Made by a program: the position numbers and the translations under genes. A stretch of 64,000 bases of DNA from Apibacter muscae (GTDB taxonomy: Bacteria > Bacteroidota > Bacteroidia > Flavobacteriales > Weeksellaceae). Shown piece after piece: positions 53,312 through 62,160 of this stretch. Where the stretch lies: contig NZ_SELG01000029.1 of assembly GCF_007845635.1 (NCBI RefSeq), positions 248,001 through 312,000 of the forward strand, written 5' to 3'. Under the pieces are notes generated by a model. The model had not been told where the DNA came from, ran no database searches, and worked only from the letters and a program-made list of their open reading frames with translations. Position 1 is the stretch's first letter. Every line of letters begins with the position of its first letter.

Positions 53312-55996
53312 ATGCCGGAATATATTTTACATAAGGTGAAAAAGGGAGATACTGTTTGGGGTATTTCTCGCCAATACGGGGTGGAGGAACATAAGATTGT
53401 ACAAGCCAACCCTGAAATAAAACTTAGAAAACAAGGGAAAAATTATACTCCTCTTATTTATGAGGGAGATACCTTGCGTATTCCCCAAGGAGAAGGAAAG
53501 GAGAACTACCGCATAGAAGGGAAAACCTCCCTAGGCATGGGCGAAACGGCTACCTACAAGCTGGTAACCTCGGAGGGTATTGCTCCGCATTATCCTTCTA
53601 CAAAAATAGTTTGGCTGTTTTTTGTGGATGAAGGTACCGAAAACTGGCGACAGCTACGTTTGGAAAAAGAGAAAACAGGACAGGAATTTTCCATTGTTTT
53701 TAAAAACCAAAAGCTGAAAGCCAAAAAAATAAGGATGGAAGCCTACGTGCAATGGAGCAAAGAAAGGGAAAAGCTGGCAGAGTTCTTTATGGCACTGGAT
53801 GGGCAAGATGTACCGGAAATAAAAGAGCTGACTTTGTTGGATGCCAACCGAAATAAAATAAAACGCAAGGTTTCTTATTCGGAAACTATTTTTGCTCGTG
53901 CACTTTGTACAGGTATGGAGGGAGAAACTCTCTATTTTTCTTTATGGGAAGACGATGCGAAAGGTGCCGGGCACAGTGAAGAAAATAAAGATAATTTTAT
54001 TGAAACTAAAACGGCTATAGTTACGGATGGTAAGGCAGAAGTTGCCTTCCGCCTGCTTTATGCCACTATGGCTCCTATCGCGAATAGAAAGGTGCCGGTC
54101 GGCCAAAAAAATGAAGGGGCTTACCACGAATACTATGTAACCGCTACCCGCTACGAAAAAACAGAGGGGGAAAAGGCAAGTGAAAATATAGATGTAAAGA
54201 ATCCCGATTATACACCCCCACCCCCTAAACCGAAACCGAAGCCCAAGGCTACTCCTAAAAAAGAAACTACCAAACCCAAAATTATCCATAAAGCACCGGT
54301 AGATGCACCGGCAAAAGGCAGAGATAAACTACCTGCACCTGCTTGGAAAGAACCTAATATTATACGGGTATATATACGAGATACCCAAGGAAAGGTATGG
54401 AACCGTCGCCCCAAATACGGAGAAAAAATACGCGTATATATAGATAGCGAAAATATGATCAATCGTAAAATACAGCTTAAAATTTACGATAAAGATGTCG
54501 TTTATAATGATTTGCTTCATGAAGAAGATAGAACTATTACAGCAAATACTAACTTTACTACCATACATCTTACTGCTGCTATGCAAGAGAAAGGAGGGGA
54601 TATAAGTTACCAAAATCTTTTTGCAGAGGTTTATTTGTATGATACCCAACAAACCGTAAAAAGCGAAGTGGTAAATGTAGATAAAACTAATTTTAGTGCC
54701 TTACCCCCCGAAGGAATTACTCCAACCACTGTAGCTTCTAGCCCACAAAAAAAAGAGGAAAATAAAAATAAATGTGTTTGCGAAGAAAGAGTAAGGGCTT
54801 ATATGCGTATGTTAAGAGTAGGAGAAGGAACAGGTGAATTAATCAAATCATATGATCAAAAACTAAAAAAAATAGTTTATATAGAAAAAGATCCTCAAAA
54901 AGGATATACTACAGCTTTTGGAGGAAATAAGATATTAGATCTCAGTAAACATCCTGAAAAAAATTATGGAGGTTCAACAGCTGCTGGAGCTTATCAAATA
55001 ATGCGTTATACTTGGTGGAGCTTAAGTGGCTGGGAATTAGATAAAAATTATGCTAAAACAGGTAAGTATATTGAAAAAAATGATCTTTTAAAAAAGTATA
55101 ATATAACAGATTATTACCCTGAATCGCAAGATAAAATATGTGTAATTATTTTTAAACATAAAAGATCTGGTATATTAAATCTTATAACAAAAGGAGAAAT
55201 AGAAAGAGCTACAAGGGAATATGGAAGTTTAGAATGGGCGAGTTTACCCAATAAAGGAGATAATAGTAAATATTCTTATAAAGGAAAACCTCAACCAGCA
55301 ACACCAATGAAAGATGTTCTAGCTCACTTTGAAGAATTTTATAAAGAGGAATTAAATGAAATAAGCAATTTGCATTTAAAAAAAGGATTTTTAAAGTCTT
55401 TTAATCACACTTGTAATTGTCAAAATAAAGATGTTACCATCATAGAAAATAAAAATAATATTTGTAATACATGTAATGAAGAACACTATAATTTAGCAGA
55501 TGGTAGTAAATGGCAAACTCAGTTTGATTCAATATTTGGAAATAAACAAAAGCAAAATGTTGCATGTTGGAGAGCCTGCAAAGTAATCTTATCAAATTAT
55601 GGTGTTACTGGAGGTGATAATATAAATCCAATACAAATGGTTTCCCAAAATGGTACTAGTGATTTAATTTTAAAAAAAGTGAAAGAAGGAAAATCGTATT
55701 TAGATAAGGAGCTAAAATCTAATCGTGTTGTCCTAGTAGGTGTAGATGATGGACGAACAGCAGTTTATAATTCGGATAAAACTACTGAACATTTTATAGT
55801 AATTATAGGTAAAGGTTGTGATAATGGAAAAATATTTTATAGATATTTTGATGTTGGAACAGCCCATAAAGATAAAGGAACTAATTCAAACAATAAACTT
55901 TATTTACAATCTAATGGAATTATTCAGGGAAAATCACCTGGAGGAACAAAAACTTATACTATTGCTCAAGTAAGAAAAAATACGATAAAAAATTAA
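53312..55996 (+). CDS. LysM effector with lysozyme-like and cysteine-peptidase/amidase-like domains
   Basis: 894 residues, no signal peptide. Order: LysM (1-60, VKKGDTVWGISRQYG); two Ig-like beta domains (about 70-160 and 165-290); a Pro/Lys-rich linker (about 300-345, PPPPKPKPKPK); a third beta domain (about 350-455); a GH104-like muramidase domain (about 485-690) with the acidic residue E505 in VGEGTG and S555-G559 in STAAGAYQI, as in lambda-type endolysins; and a last domain (about 720-890) with C752 (ACWRACK), H827 (TTEHFIVIIG) and a following YFDVGT, a papain-like triad fitting a C39/NlpC-like peptidase or amidase. A toxin that cuts both glycan and peptide parts of peptidoglycan is inferred. 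Confidence 0.75.
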   Translation: MPEYILHKVKKGDTVWGISRQYGVEEHKIVQANPEIKLRKQGKNYTPLIYEGDTLRIPQGEGKENYRIEGKTSLGMGETATYKLVTSEGIAPHYPSTKIVWLFFVDEGTENWRQLRLEKEKTGQEFSIVFKNQKLKAKKIRMEAYVQWSKEREKLAEFFMALDGQDVPEIKELTLLDANRNKIKRKVSYSETIFARALCTGMEGETLYFSLWEDDAKGAGHSEENKDNFIETKTAIVTDGKAEVAFRLLYATMAPIANRKVPVGQKNEGAYHEYYVTATRYEKTEGEKASENIDVKNPDYTPPPPKPKPKPKATPKKETTKPKIIHKAPVDAPAKGRDKLPAPAWKEPNIIRVYIRDTQGKVWNRRPKYGEKIRVYIDSENMINRKIQLKIYDKDVVYNDLLHEEDRTITANTNFTTIHLTAAMQEKGGDISYQNLFAEVYLYDTQQTVKSEVVNVDKTNFSALPPEGITPTTVASSPQKKEENKNKCVCEERVRAYMRMLRVGEGTGELIKSYDQKLKKIVYIEKDPQKGYTTAFGGNKILDLSKHPEKNYGGSTAAGAYQIMRYTWWSLSGWELDKNYAKTGKYIEKNDLLKKYNITDYYPESQDKICVIIFKHKRSGILNLITKGEIERATREYGSLEWASLPNKGDNSKYSYKGKPQPATPMKDVLAHFEEFYKEELNEISNLHLKKGFLKSFNHTCNCQNKDVTIIENKNNICNTCNEEHYNLADGSKWQTQFDSIFGNKQKQNVACWRACKVILSNYGVTGGDNINPIQMVSQNGTSDLILKKVKEGKSYLDKELKSNRVVLVGVDDGRTAVYNSDKTTEHFIVIIGKGCDNGKIFYRYFDVGTAHKDKGTNSNNKLYLQSNGIIQGKSPGGTKTYTIAQVRKNTIKN

Positions 55997-56003
55997 TAAA
56001 TCC

Positions 56004-56876
56004 ATGAAATACCTATCAATCATAACCATTATACTCTTTACCTACTCCTGTAAAGGACATGAAACAAAAGTAGATAAAATAGAATCTTTAAATTCAGATA
56101 GTACCAAATATTCTTTAGTTGGCATATGGAATAAATTAACGATTAATAAAAAAGATACTATAATCTACCAACCTTGTGATGCTAATAATACCTCCATAAA
56201 AGTGACTAGAGATAGTGTTATTATAGATTATGGACAAGAAATACTTGCTTATTTCATATTAGAAAAAAATAACTATAATAATAAACATATTGAATTTAAA
56301 CTTTCTGGAACAAATAATAAATTAGAATGTATTATAAATAATAAAACAACCGCATTTTGGATAATAAATGGAACAAAAAATTTATTTACTAAATCTGATA
56401 TTTCAAAATTTAAAACCATTGAACAGCCATGTATTGAATGTTGGGAAGAAGATGAATGTAATAACCAAAAAGATAATAATTTAGAAATACAAAATTTAAA
56501 AAATTCTTTTATAGATCTAGCCGAAAAAGACTTTAAAAAGCGCTTACCTGAAATTCTAAAATTAAATCATTCTGAAGGAATTGATATTACTGAAAACTAT
56601 ACTGGCGATTTAACTAATGATAATATAGATGATTTAGTTATTTATTATTCTTTAGTTCCCGGAACAGAAGAAAATAATGAATTCAATCGTGGAATAATCA
56701 TTTATAAAAACGATAATGGATATCCTAAAATGATAAAACAAATAGAACCTGACTATTTATTTAATGTTATAGGAATTCAAAATAATATATTACAAATAGA
56801 AAAATTGGAATATAATGAGTATGATAGCAGATGTTGTCCCTCAAAAAAAACAAAAATAAATATACAAGCAGAATAA
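56004..56876 (+). CDS. Lipoprotein, probable immunity to the preceding effector
   Basis: 290 residues; signal peptide ends FTYSC with Cys 16. A mid-section of beta structure is followed by a segment DLTNDNIDDLVIYY, a DxxxDxxxD-like calcium-binding pattern as in FG-GAP repeats. It starts 7 bp after the effector gene and faces the periplasm, where the effector's cell-wall target lies. This is the usual place for the cognate immunity gene. Some immunity proteins against lysozyme-like effectors (for example XAC2610) share such a fold. Confidence 0.7.
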   Translation: MKYLSIITIILFTYSCKGHETKVDKIESLNSDSTKYSLVGIWNKLTINKKDTIIYQPCDANNTSIKVTRDSVIIDYGQEILAYFILEKNNYNNKHIEFKLSGTNNKLECIINNKTTAFWIINGTKNLFTKSDISKFKTIEQPCIECWEEDECNNQKDNNLEIQNLKNSFIDLAEKDFKKRLPEILKLNHSEGIDITENYTGDLTNDNIDDLVIYYSLVPGTEENNEFNRGIIIYKNDNGYPKMIKQIEPDYLFNVIGIQNNILQIEKLEYNEYDSRCCPSKKTKINIQAE

Positions 56877-56894
56877 GTCATCAAACTTTCATAA

Positions 56895-57779
56895 AATGAA
56901 TCAAGGGCTAAGGTTAATAAAGATATTGAAGAAATAAGACTCAAAATTTTTAATAAATATTTAGGAGCCAAATGGGATTGGAAATCTACAGATATTTTTA
57001 ATTTAGAATCTACAGCTGTAGGAGCAACCAGTTGGGGTCATTATGATGTAAGAGAATTTAATTCCAAGTATTTGGAGGACAAATATTTTACTAAAACCGA
57101 AAGTGGATTAGATGGAAAAGATATAGTAATTTTAGCCAAAGAATTAGGCTACACCAATACTTGCAATTGTTTAGAAACAACTAAAATAGCACAACAAGAA
57201 AAAACAGAAGAAGAATGCTATGACTGTGATTTAAAGTTTAGGAAAATTGCTCCTATTATTTTAGAACATGAGGGAGGGTATGTAGATCACCCTAATGATT
57301 CAGGAGGTCCAACAAATAAAGGAATAACAATTGGTACATGGGAAGCCTATGCCAAAATAGATTTAGGAATAGATCCTACCCTTGAAAATCTTAAAAAAAT
57401 CACTAATGAACAAGCTACAAAAATATATAGAAAGCGATACTGGGAACCTAAAGGATTCTGCAAAATAAATAATGATAAAATAGGTTTAATGGTATATGAT
57501 TGGACAATAACTTCAGGTGGTGCAGGAAAAGAAATTCAAAAATTATTAGTAAATGAATTTTCACAATCTATTACTATTGATGGAGTCATTGGAACTAATA
57601 CAATAAAAGCAATGAATAATGTACAAGATCAAAACAAATTATTAAATAGAATAGCAGAAATACGCAAACAATATTACACTAACCTAGCTTATGATAAAAA
57701 TGGTAAGCCTACAAAAAATTATATATTTTTAAATGGTTGGTTAACTAGAGTAGATAAATGTTTAAATTATAACTTATAA
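56895..57779 (+). pseudogene. Orphan GH108-type muramidase module without start codon
   Basis: An open frame of 294 codons, with no ATG in the first 59 and only a weak TTG at 57072. The first 110 residues look like a linker or alternative module start (NKYLGAKWDWKSTD). Residues from about 115 match glycosyl hydrolase family 108: catalytic Glu in LEHEGGYVDHPNDSGGPTNK, then GITIGTWEAY, and a C-terminal peptidoglycan-binding domain (LMVYDWTITSGGAG, DGVIGTNTIKAMN). LysM and PAAR-like parts are missing, so it looks like a toxin tip displaced by the present one and left stranded before its immunity gene. Confidence 0.7.
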
Positions 57780-57782
57780 ACA

Positions 57783-58643
57783 ATGAAAATAATAAAAGTA
57801 TATATCAGTTTATTTATTATCCTTTTTTTTAGTTCTTGTAAAAAAATAAATGCCCAAAAAGACAATTCATTTAGATATAAATCTGAATTACTTGGAGAAT
57901 GGGAATCTAAAGAAAATCTTAATAATACATTCTCTATTAACTTTGGAGAAATTAAGGGAGATAGCATATTTGGACAATATTGTGCAGTTGCTAGAGAAGG
58001 AAGGAAAATAGATTGTGATACAGATGAAATATTCAATATAAAAGGGATTATAAAAGATAATATCATCAAAATTTCTTTTACCAGCTTCTTTAATGCTAAA
58101 AATGGAAAAGCAAAAATTATTATTACAGATAGTTTATTAAGGTGGGTTATAACTAAATATCCTGAGGGAGAATCTTATGCTCCTAAAGAATCCACTTTAA
58201 CAAAATCAGAAAAAAAAGAATTAAACTTTTATTCCTTATTAAATGATACTCCTTCAATTATTTTACCTATTAATTATAGTGAATTAGATAAATTTCAATG
58301 GAATGAAAATAATTATAAATTAATTGAAAATATGGATTTATTTTTAAGATTACCCAATTATAATGATTTTAAAATAGCTATTTTATTAAATGATAATGGT
58401 GATGATGAAATATATAAATTGATTACAATAAAAAATAATAATATAATTGACTCTAAAGATATTGGGTATGCTATAGATAATTATCCAGAAAGCAATTTTA
58501 GAGAATTAGTCCAATTTAGTATAGATAAAAATTTCTTAATTACATTATTTTTCAAACAACTAAAACAAAATAAATTAATATTAAAGAAAATAAAAAAATA
58601 TAAAATCAATAATTCAGGGAAATTTGAAGAAATAAAAGAATAG
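57783..58643 (+). CDS. Lipoprotein, probable immunity to the orphan GH108 module
   Basis: 286 residues; Cys 19 in FFSSCKK. The first half is a beta-rich domain (SELLGEWESKENLNNTFSIN); the second half is a DUF-like domain with a repeated EF-hand-like turn (LLNDNGDDEIYK). The tail KYKINNSGKFEEIKE recurs in the lipoproteins at 60459 and 61525, so these genes share C-terminal ancestry. Starts 3 bp after the orphan module. Confidence 0.65.
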   Translation: MKIIKVYISLFIILFFSSCKKINAQKDNSFRYKSELLGEWESKENLNNTFSINFGEIKGDSIFGQYCAVAREGRKIDCDTDEIFNIKGIIKDNIIKISFTSFFNAKNGKAKIIITDSLLRWVITKYPEGESYAPKESTLTKSEKKELNFYSLLNDTPSIILPINYSELDKFQWNENNYKLIENMDLFLRLPNYNDFKIAILLNDNGDDEIYKLITIKNNNIIDSKDIGYAIDNYPESNFRELVQFSIDKNFLITLFFKQLKQNKLILKKIKKYKINNSGKFEEIKE

Positions 58644-58648
58644 TTCTA

Positions 58649-59371
58649 ATGAAAATATTTTCCTTTATATTAATAAGTATAATTATTATCTCCTGCACAA
58701 GAAATAATAATTTTAATTTTTTATCAAAAGATACTAGTTTAGCTTCTAATTATAAAGTTTTAAACCTCAAAAACATATCTCCTGATTTCCCTTTAGATTC
58801 TTTAGAGATGCTAACCTCAGAATATGGAAATTTTAAATTTTATTCTGAAAATACCCTAAGAGGAGAAGGAGTTATAGCATTATCAATCAACTCAGAAATA
58901 GAAATTTTAAATTTGGATAAATCTTATTTTGGTAGTATCTCTCTAAATAAAGAAATGGAAAGTTATAACATTAATTTACCAAAAGTTACAATAGCTAGAG
59001 AAATAATTCCTGATTCAGAATACCAAATATTTAATTTTGATTCAGAACAACCAAATAAGAACAAAGATTTTTTAATTATTTACCTTAATAAAGAACCTAA
59101 ACTAATACAAAAAAATAAGACTCAATATAGTTTTTCTTCTTGGGATGAGTATATAAAAAAATCATTTATCAAGTTAACTCCTCAAGTTGACAACAGAGCA
59201 CCAGAAGAAGAATACTTATACAAAGCAATAAAGATAAAAGAAGATTCTATGCTTATTAAATCTGTTCCCAAATCAGCTTGTGATTATGTAGAAAAATATA
59301 AAAATATAACTAAATGGATTAAGTGGAAATCTAATAATTGTAAGTTAATAAAATTTAATTTTTGTTATTAA
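58649..59371 (+). CDS. Island 2 lipoprotein
   Basis: 240 residues; Cys 16 in IIISCTRN. Beta-rich N-terminal half, then a helical stretch (SSWDEYIKKSFIKLTP). No recognised family. Five bp after the preceding lipoprotein gene. Export signal and place suggest immunity, unproven. Confidence 0.65.
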   Translation: MKIFSFILISIIIISCTRNNNFNFLSKDTSLASNYKVLNLKNISPDFPLDSLEMLTSEYGNFKFYSENTLRGEGVIALSINSEIEILNLDKSYFGSISLNKEMESYNINLPKVTIAREIIPDSEYQIFNFDSEQPNKNKDFLIIYLNKEPKLIQKNKTQYSFSSWDEYIKKSFIKLTPQVDNRAPEEEYLYKAIKIKEDSMLIKSVPKSACDYVEKYKNITKWIKWKSNNCKLIKFNFCY

Positions 59372-59389
59372 TTCATTATAATATTAAAA

Positions 59390-60454
59390 ATGAAAAATCA
59401 ATTAATATGTTTTATCTGTTTTTTCTTAGTTTTTTCCTGCAAAGGAGAAGAAATAAAACAAGTCTCTCAAAATAATGTAATTACAAAAGATAAGAATATT
59501 CTAGGAGGTGATACCATTCAGGGGATTAATACACTAAAAGAATTTTATTTAACATTTTATGGAGATGATAATGCTTATAAAAATAAAAAATCAAAGGAAC
59601 AATATATTTCTGATAGAGTTTTAAAAAGAATAGATAGTTTATCCGGACCGGAAGAAGTTACATTAGATTATGATCCTTTTATTCAAGCACAAGATTATTT
59701 TGGAAATATAATTAGAAAAACCATAGAAGTAAAACCCTTAAAGAATAAAAATGAATATAAAGTAAGTTTTTTACTATTTGGAGAGAAAAACGAAAAAAGA
59801 ACTGAAATAGATTTATTACTAAAAAAAGATTCTAAGGGTAATTTTTTAATTGATGCTATCCTTAATGATGAATATTTAAATTTTAAAAAGAATTTAAACA
59901 CATCAGAGAAAAAATCTTCAATACCAATTTCAGGTAATTATTCTCCAAACTATGAACTTTCTTTTGATAATATAAAATATAACGAAGACAGTCTTATAAC
60001 CAACCTAACTATTAATATAAAAAACAAAAAAAATAATCAGCTACAAACTATTTCTTATTCCCCGGAATATTGTTCTAGTATACCTAGTAAAGCAGTTGCC
60101 TTAAAAGCTAATTCAAAAGGTATTATTGATTCTGATAATACTTTAGAAGATAACATTCCTATTATTTTTGCCGATTTTAATTTTGATGGAAAGGAAGATT
60201 TTGCTATTATCAACGACCAAGCAAACAATGTAGGTACACAATATTCTTATTTTTTACAAGATGAAAGAGGTAATTTTAGTATAAATGAATTTCTTACTGA
60301 AAAAATTGGTCTTTTTCCCACCGAAATAAATAATAACAATAAAACTATTACTTTAATAAATCCTATAGGATGCTGTAATATAAGCACAAGAATATTTCAA
60401 AAGGAAAAAACAAACTGGAAACTTATTCAATCAAAAACAGAGAAGATGAATTAA
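59390..60454 (+). CDS. Island 2 lipoprotein with calcium-binding-like motif
   Basis: 354 residues; Cys 17 in LVFSCKG. The second half contains IFADFNFDGKEDFAII, a DxNxDGxxD loop of FG-GAP/VCBS-like repeats, as in XAC2610-type lysozyme-effector immunity proteins. The first half includes a helical segment and a repeated KKNNQLQTISY-type strand. Located 18 bp after the previous gene. Immunity role inferred from this resemblance and the island context. Confidence 0.68.
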   Translation: MKNQLICFICFFLVFSCKGEEIKQVSQNNVITKDKNILGGDTIQGINTLKEFYLTFYGDDNAYKNKKSKEQYISDRVLKRIDSLSGPEEVTLDYDPFIQAQDYFGNIIRKTIEVKPLKNKNEYKVSFLLFGEKNEKRTEIDLLLKKDSKGNFLIDAILNDEYLNFKKNLNTSEKKSSIPISGNYSPNYELSFDNIKYNEDSLITNLTINIKNKKNNQLQTISYSPEYCSSIPSKAVALKANSKGIIDSDNTLEDNIPIIFADFNFDGKEDFAIINDQANNVGTQYSYFLQDERGNFSINEFLTEKIGLFPTEINNNNKTITLINPIGCCNISTRIFQKEKTNWKLIQSKTEKMN

Positions 60455-60458
60455 ATCC

Positions 60459-61442
60459 ATGAAAAATCTATTAATTTATTTTAGCTGTTTTCTTTTAATT
60501 TGTTCATGTAAAGCAGAAAAGAAAAAAACAATAGAAGAAAAAAAGAATAATATCGTTTTAGAAGATTCTATTACAAATAATCTAAATAGAAATCAGGAAA
60601 ATGGAGTATGGCATTTTTATGATATTTCTGATTCTCCTGTTTTAGATTTAAAAGGAATAGATAGGGAGAAACTAAAAACAGAGATAGAAAAATACACTAT
60701 TAAATTAACAGAAAATCATATTACTATTTCTAACTCATGCTCTGATATTGAATATGTAAACCTTAGAGAAAAATCATTAAGTTATTTTACAAATCAAGAT
60801 AATTTAGAAAGATATTCAAATGCTTTATCTAATAAGGGGATTAAGTTTTCGGATAGTATTAATATTATTCGATCTACATTACCAGATGAAGAGTGTGATT
60901 ATCCTTTTGGCGAAATTATTAAAATAAATGACTTTTTGATTGTTTTATATGAAGGATATTTAGTATTTTTTAGTAAGGAAGTACCATCTGATAATTTCAT
61001 TAGTGAATACAATAAATTATCTAACATATCCTTACCAATAGATTATGACTTAATAGATTCTATAGAAGATAGTAAATTTATCCCAATATCTGATAAATAT
61101 AAATACTTTTTAAAATTAGATCATCTAAGTAATTATAAAGGAATAAAATTACCGGTAATAAATCAAAATATTAAAACTATTTTAATTTCAGCATATCAAG
61201 AATCTGGAGAGCAAAATTTATATATCTATAATTTATCTGAAGAAGGTAAAGTATTAGATAAATTAGTATTATTTTCCATTGAAGGGGAAACTGAACAAGG
61301 AAATAATATTGGAAATAATACTTTTAATATTGACAAATATTATAAAATAAAAATTACAAGAATACTTGAAAACGACACAAAAATTATAAAATATTATAGA
61401 ATAAATAAAAATGGGAAATTTGAAGAAATTAACAATAAATAA
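60459..61442 (+). CDS. Island 2 lipoprotein with shared C-terminal tail
   Basis: 327 residues; Cys 17 in LICSCKA. Beta-rich throughout, with PIDYDLIDSIEDSKFIPI near residue 200 and the tail RINKNGKFEEINNK shared with neighbours. The DNA just past the stop (AATTTGCAAAAACTATTA) is repeated after 62160, showing a local duplication. Immunity role inferred. Confidence 0.65.
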   Translation: MKNLLIYFSCFLLICSCKAEKKKTIEEKKNNIVLEDSITNNLNRNQENGVWHFYDISDSPVLDLKGIDREKLKTEIEKYTIKLTENHITISNSCSDIEYVNLREKSLSYFTNQDNLERYSNALSNKGIKFSDSINIIRSTLPDEECDYPFGEIIKINDFLIVLYEGYLVFFSKEVPSDNFISEYNKLSNISLPIDYDLIDSIEDSKFIPISDKYKYFLKLDHLSNYKGIKLPVINQNIKTILISAYQESGEQNLYIYNLSEEGKVLDKLVLFSIEGETEQGNNIGNNTFNIDKYYKIKITRILENDTKIIKYYRINKNGKFEEINNK

Positions 61443-61524
61443 TTTGCAAAAACTATTATTAATTATTTATAAACAATACTTAAATTATTCGATAACATAA
61501 AGAATCAGTAGCAAAAATAAACTA

Positions 61525-62160
61525 ATGAAACATTTTAAAATAAAAAATATAATCCTGTTTTTATTACTGATTTTCACTATAAATTGTAAGGGAAATAAAT
61601 GTCAAGAAAGAGAGCATTTTTTTACCAAAAAGGAAACTTCAGATACAATTAAAATCCTTGATAATATAACTGGTGATATTAAAGCACTCAGTAAATGGAG
61701 AAAAGAACAGATAAATTTAGATAATTCTTGTATAGCTTTATCAAAAGAGGAATTACCTTATAATAAAACTATTGATTTAGATAATATTACCTATAGCCTT
61801 TTAAATTGTAATATTAAGGGAGTAGAAAATTGGTTATGTGGAGAGTCTTCTTTAAGGTATATTCCTTTTCCTAAAAAGGATAATATAGAAGTAATTTTAG
61901 TTCCAATGGATTGTGGAGATTTTGAATATAGATATTATATGCTAACAATAAAAAATAATACTGTAATGGATCAATTATATGTTGAAGGAGAATGGTATGA
62001 GCCAGGGTCAAATGAAGAAAATACAATAGAAAATACAAGTTTTTCAATTGACAAGAATTATATTATTTCAGTTGTAACCAAAAAATTAAAAGAAAAATCA
62101 ATAATTCAAAAATATAAAATTAATAATTCAGGAAAATTTGAAGAAATTAACAATAAATAA
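61525..62160 (+). CDS. Island 2 lipoprotein, short member with shared C-terminal tail
   Basis: 211 residues; Cys 21 in IFTINCKGN. Contains LLNCNIKGVENWLCGESSLR and ends YKINNSGKFEEINNK, nearly the same tail as at 57783 and 60459. Cys-rich for this set. After its stop a short degraded copy of its own signal region follows (NCKGNK at about 62177). Probably an orphan immunity gene. Confidence 0.65.
   Translation: MKHFKIKNIILFLLLIFTINCKGNKCQEREHFFTKKETSDTIKILDNITGDIKALSKWRKEQINLDNSCIALSKEELPYNKTIDLDNITYSLLNCNIKGVENWLCGESSLRYIPFPKKDNIEVILVPMDCGDFEYRYYMLTIKNNTVMDQLYVEGEWYEPGSNEENTIENTSFSIDKNYIISVVTKKLKEKSIIQKYKINNSGKFEEINNK

Noticed and set aside
53942-54652. Several antisense open frames within the large effector gene
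   Set aside because: They overlap a well-supported gene and arise in its GC-rich, low-stop region; the proteins have no coherent pattern.
57767-58069. Minus-strand open frame over the start of the lipoprotein gene
   Set aside because: Antisense to a gene with a clear signal peptide and lipobox; no supporting features.
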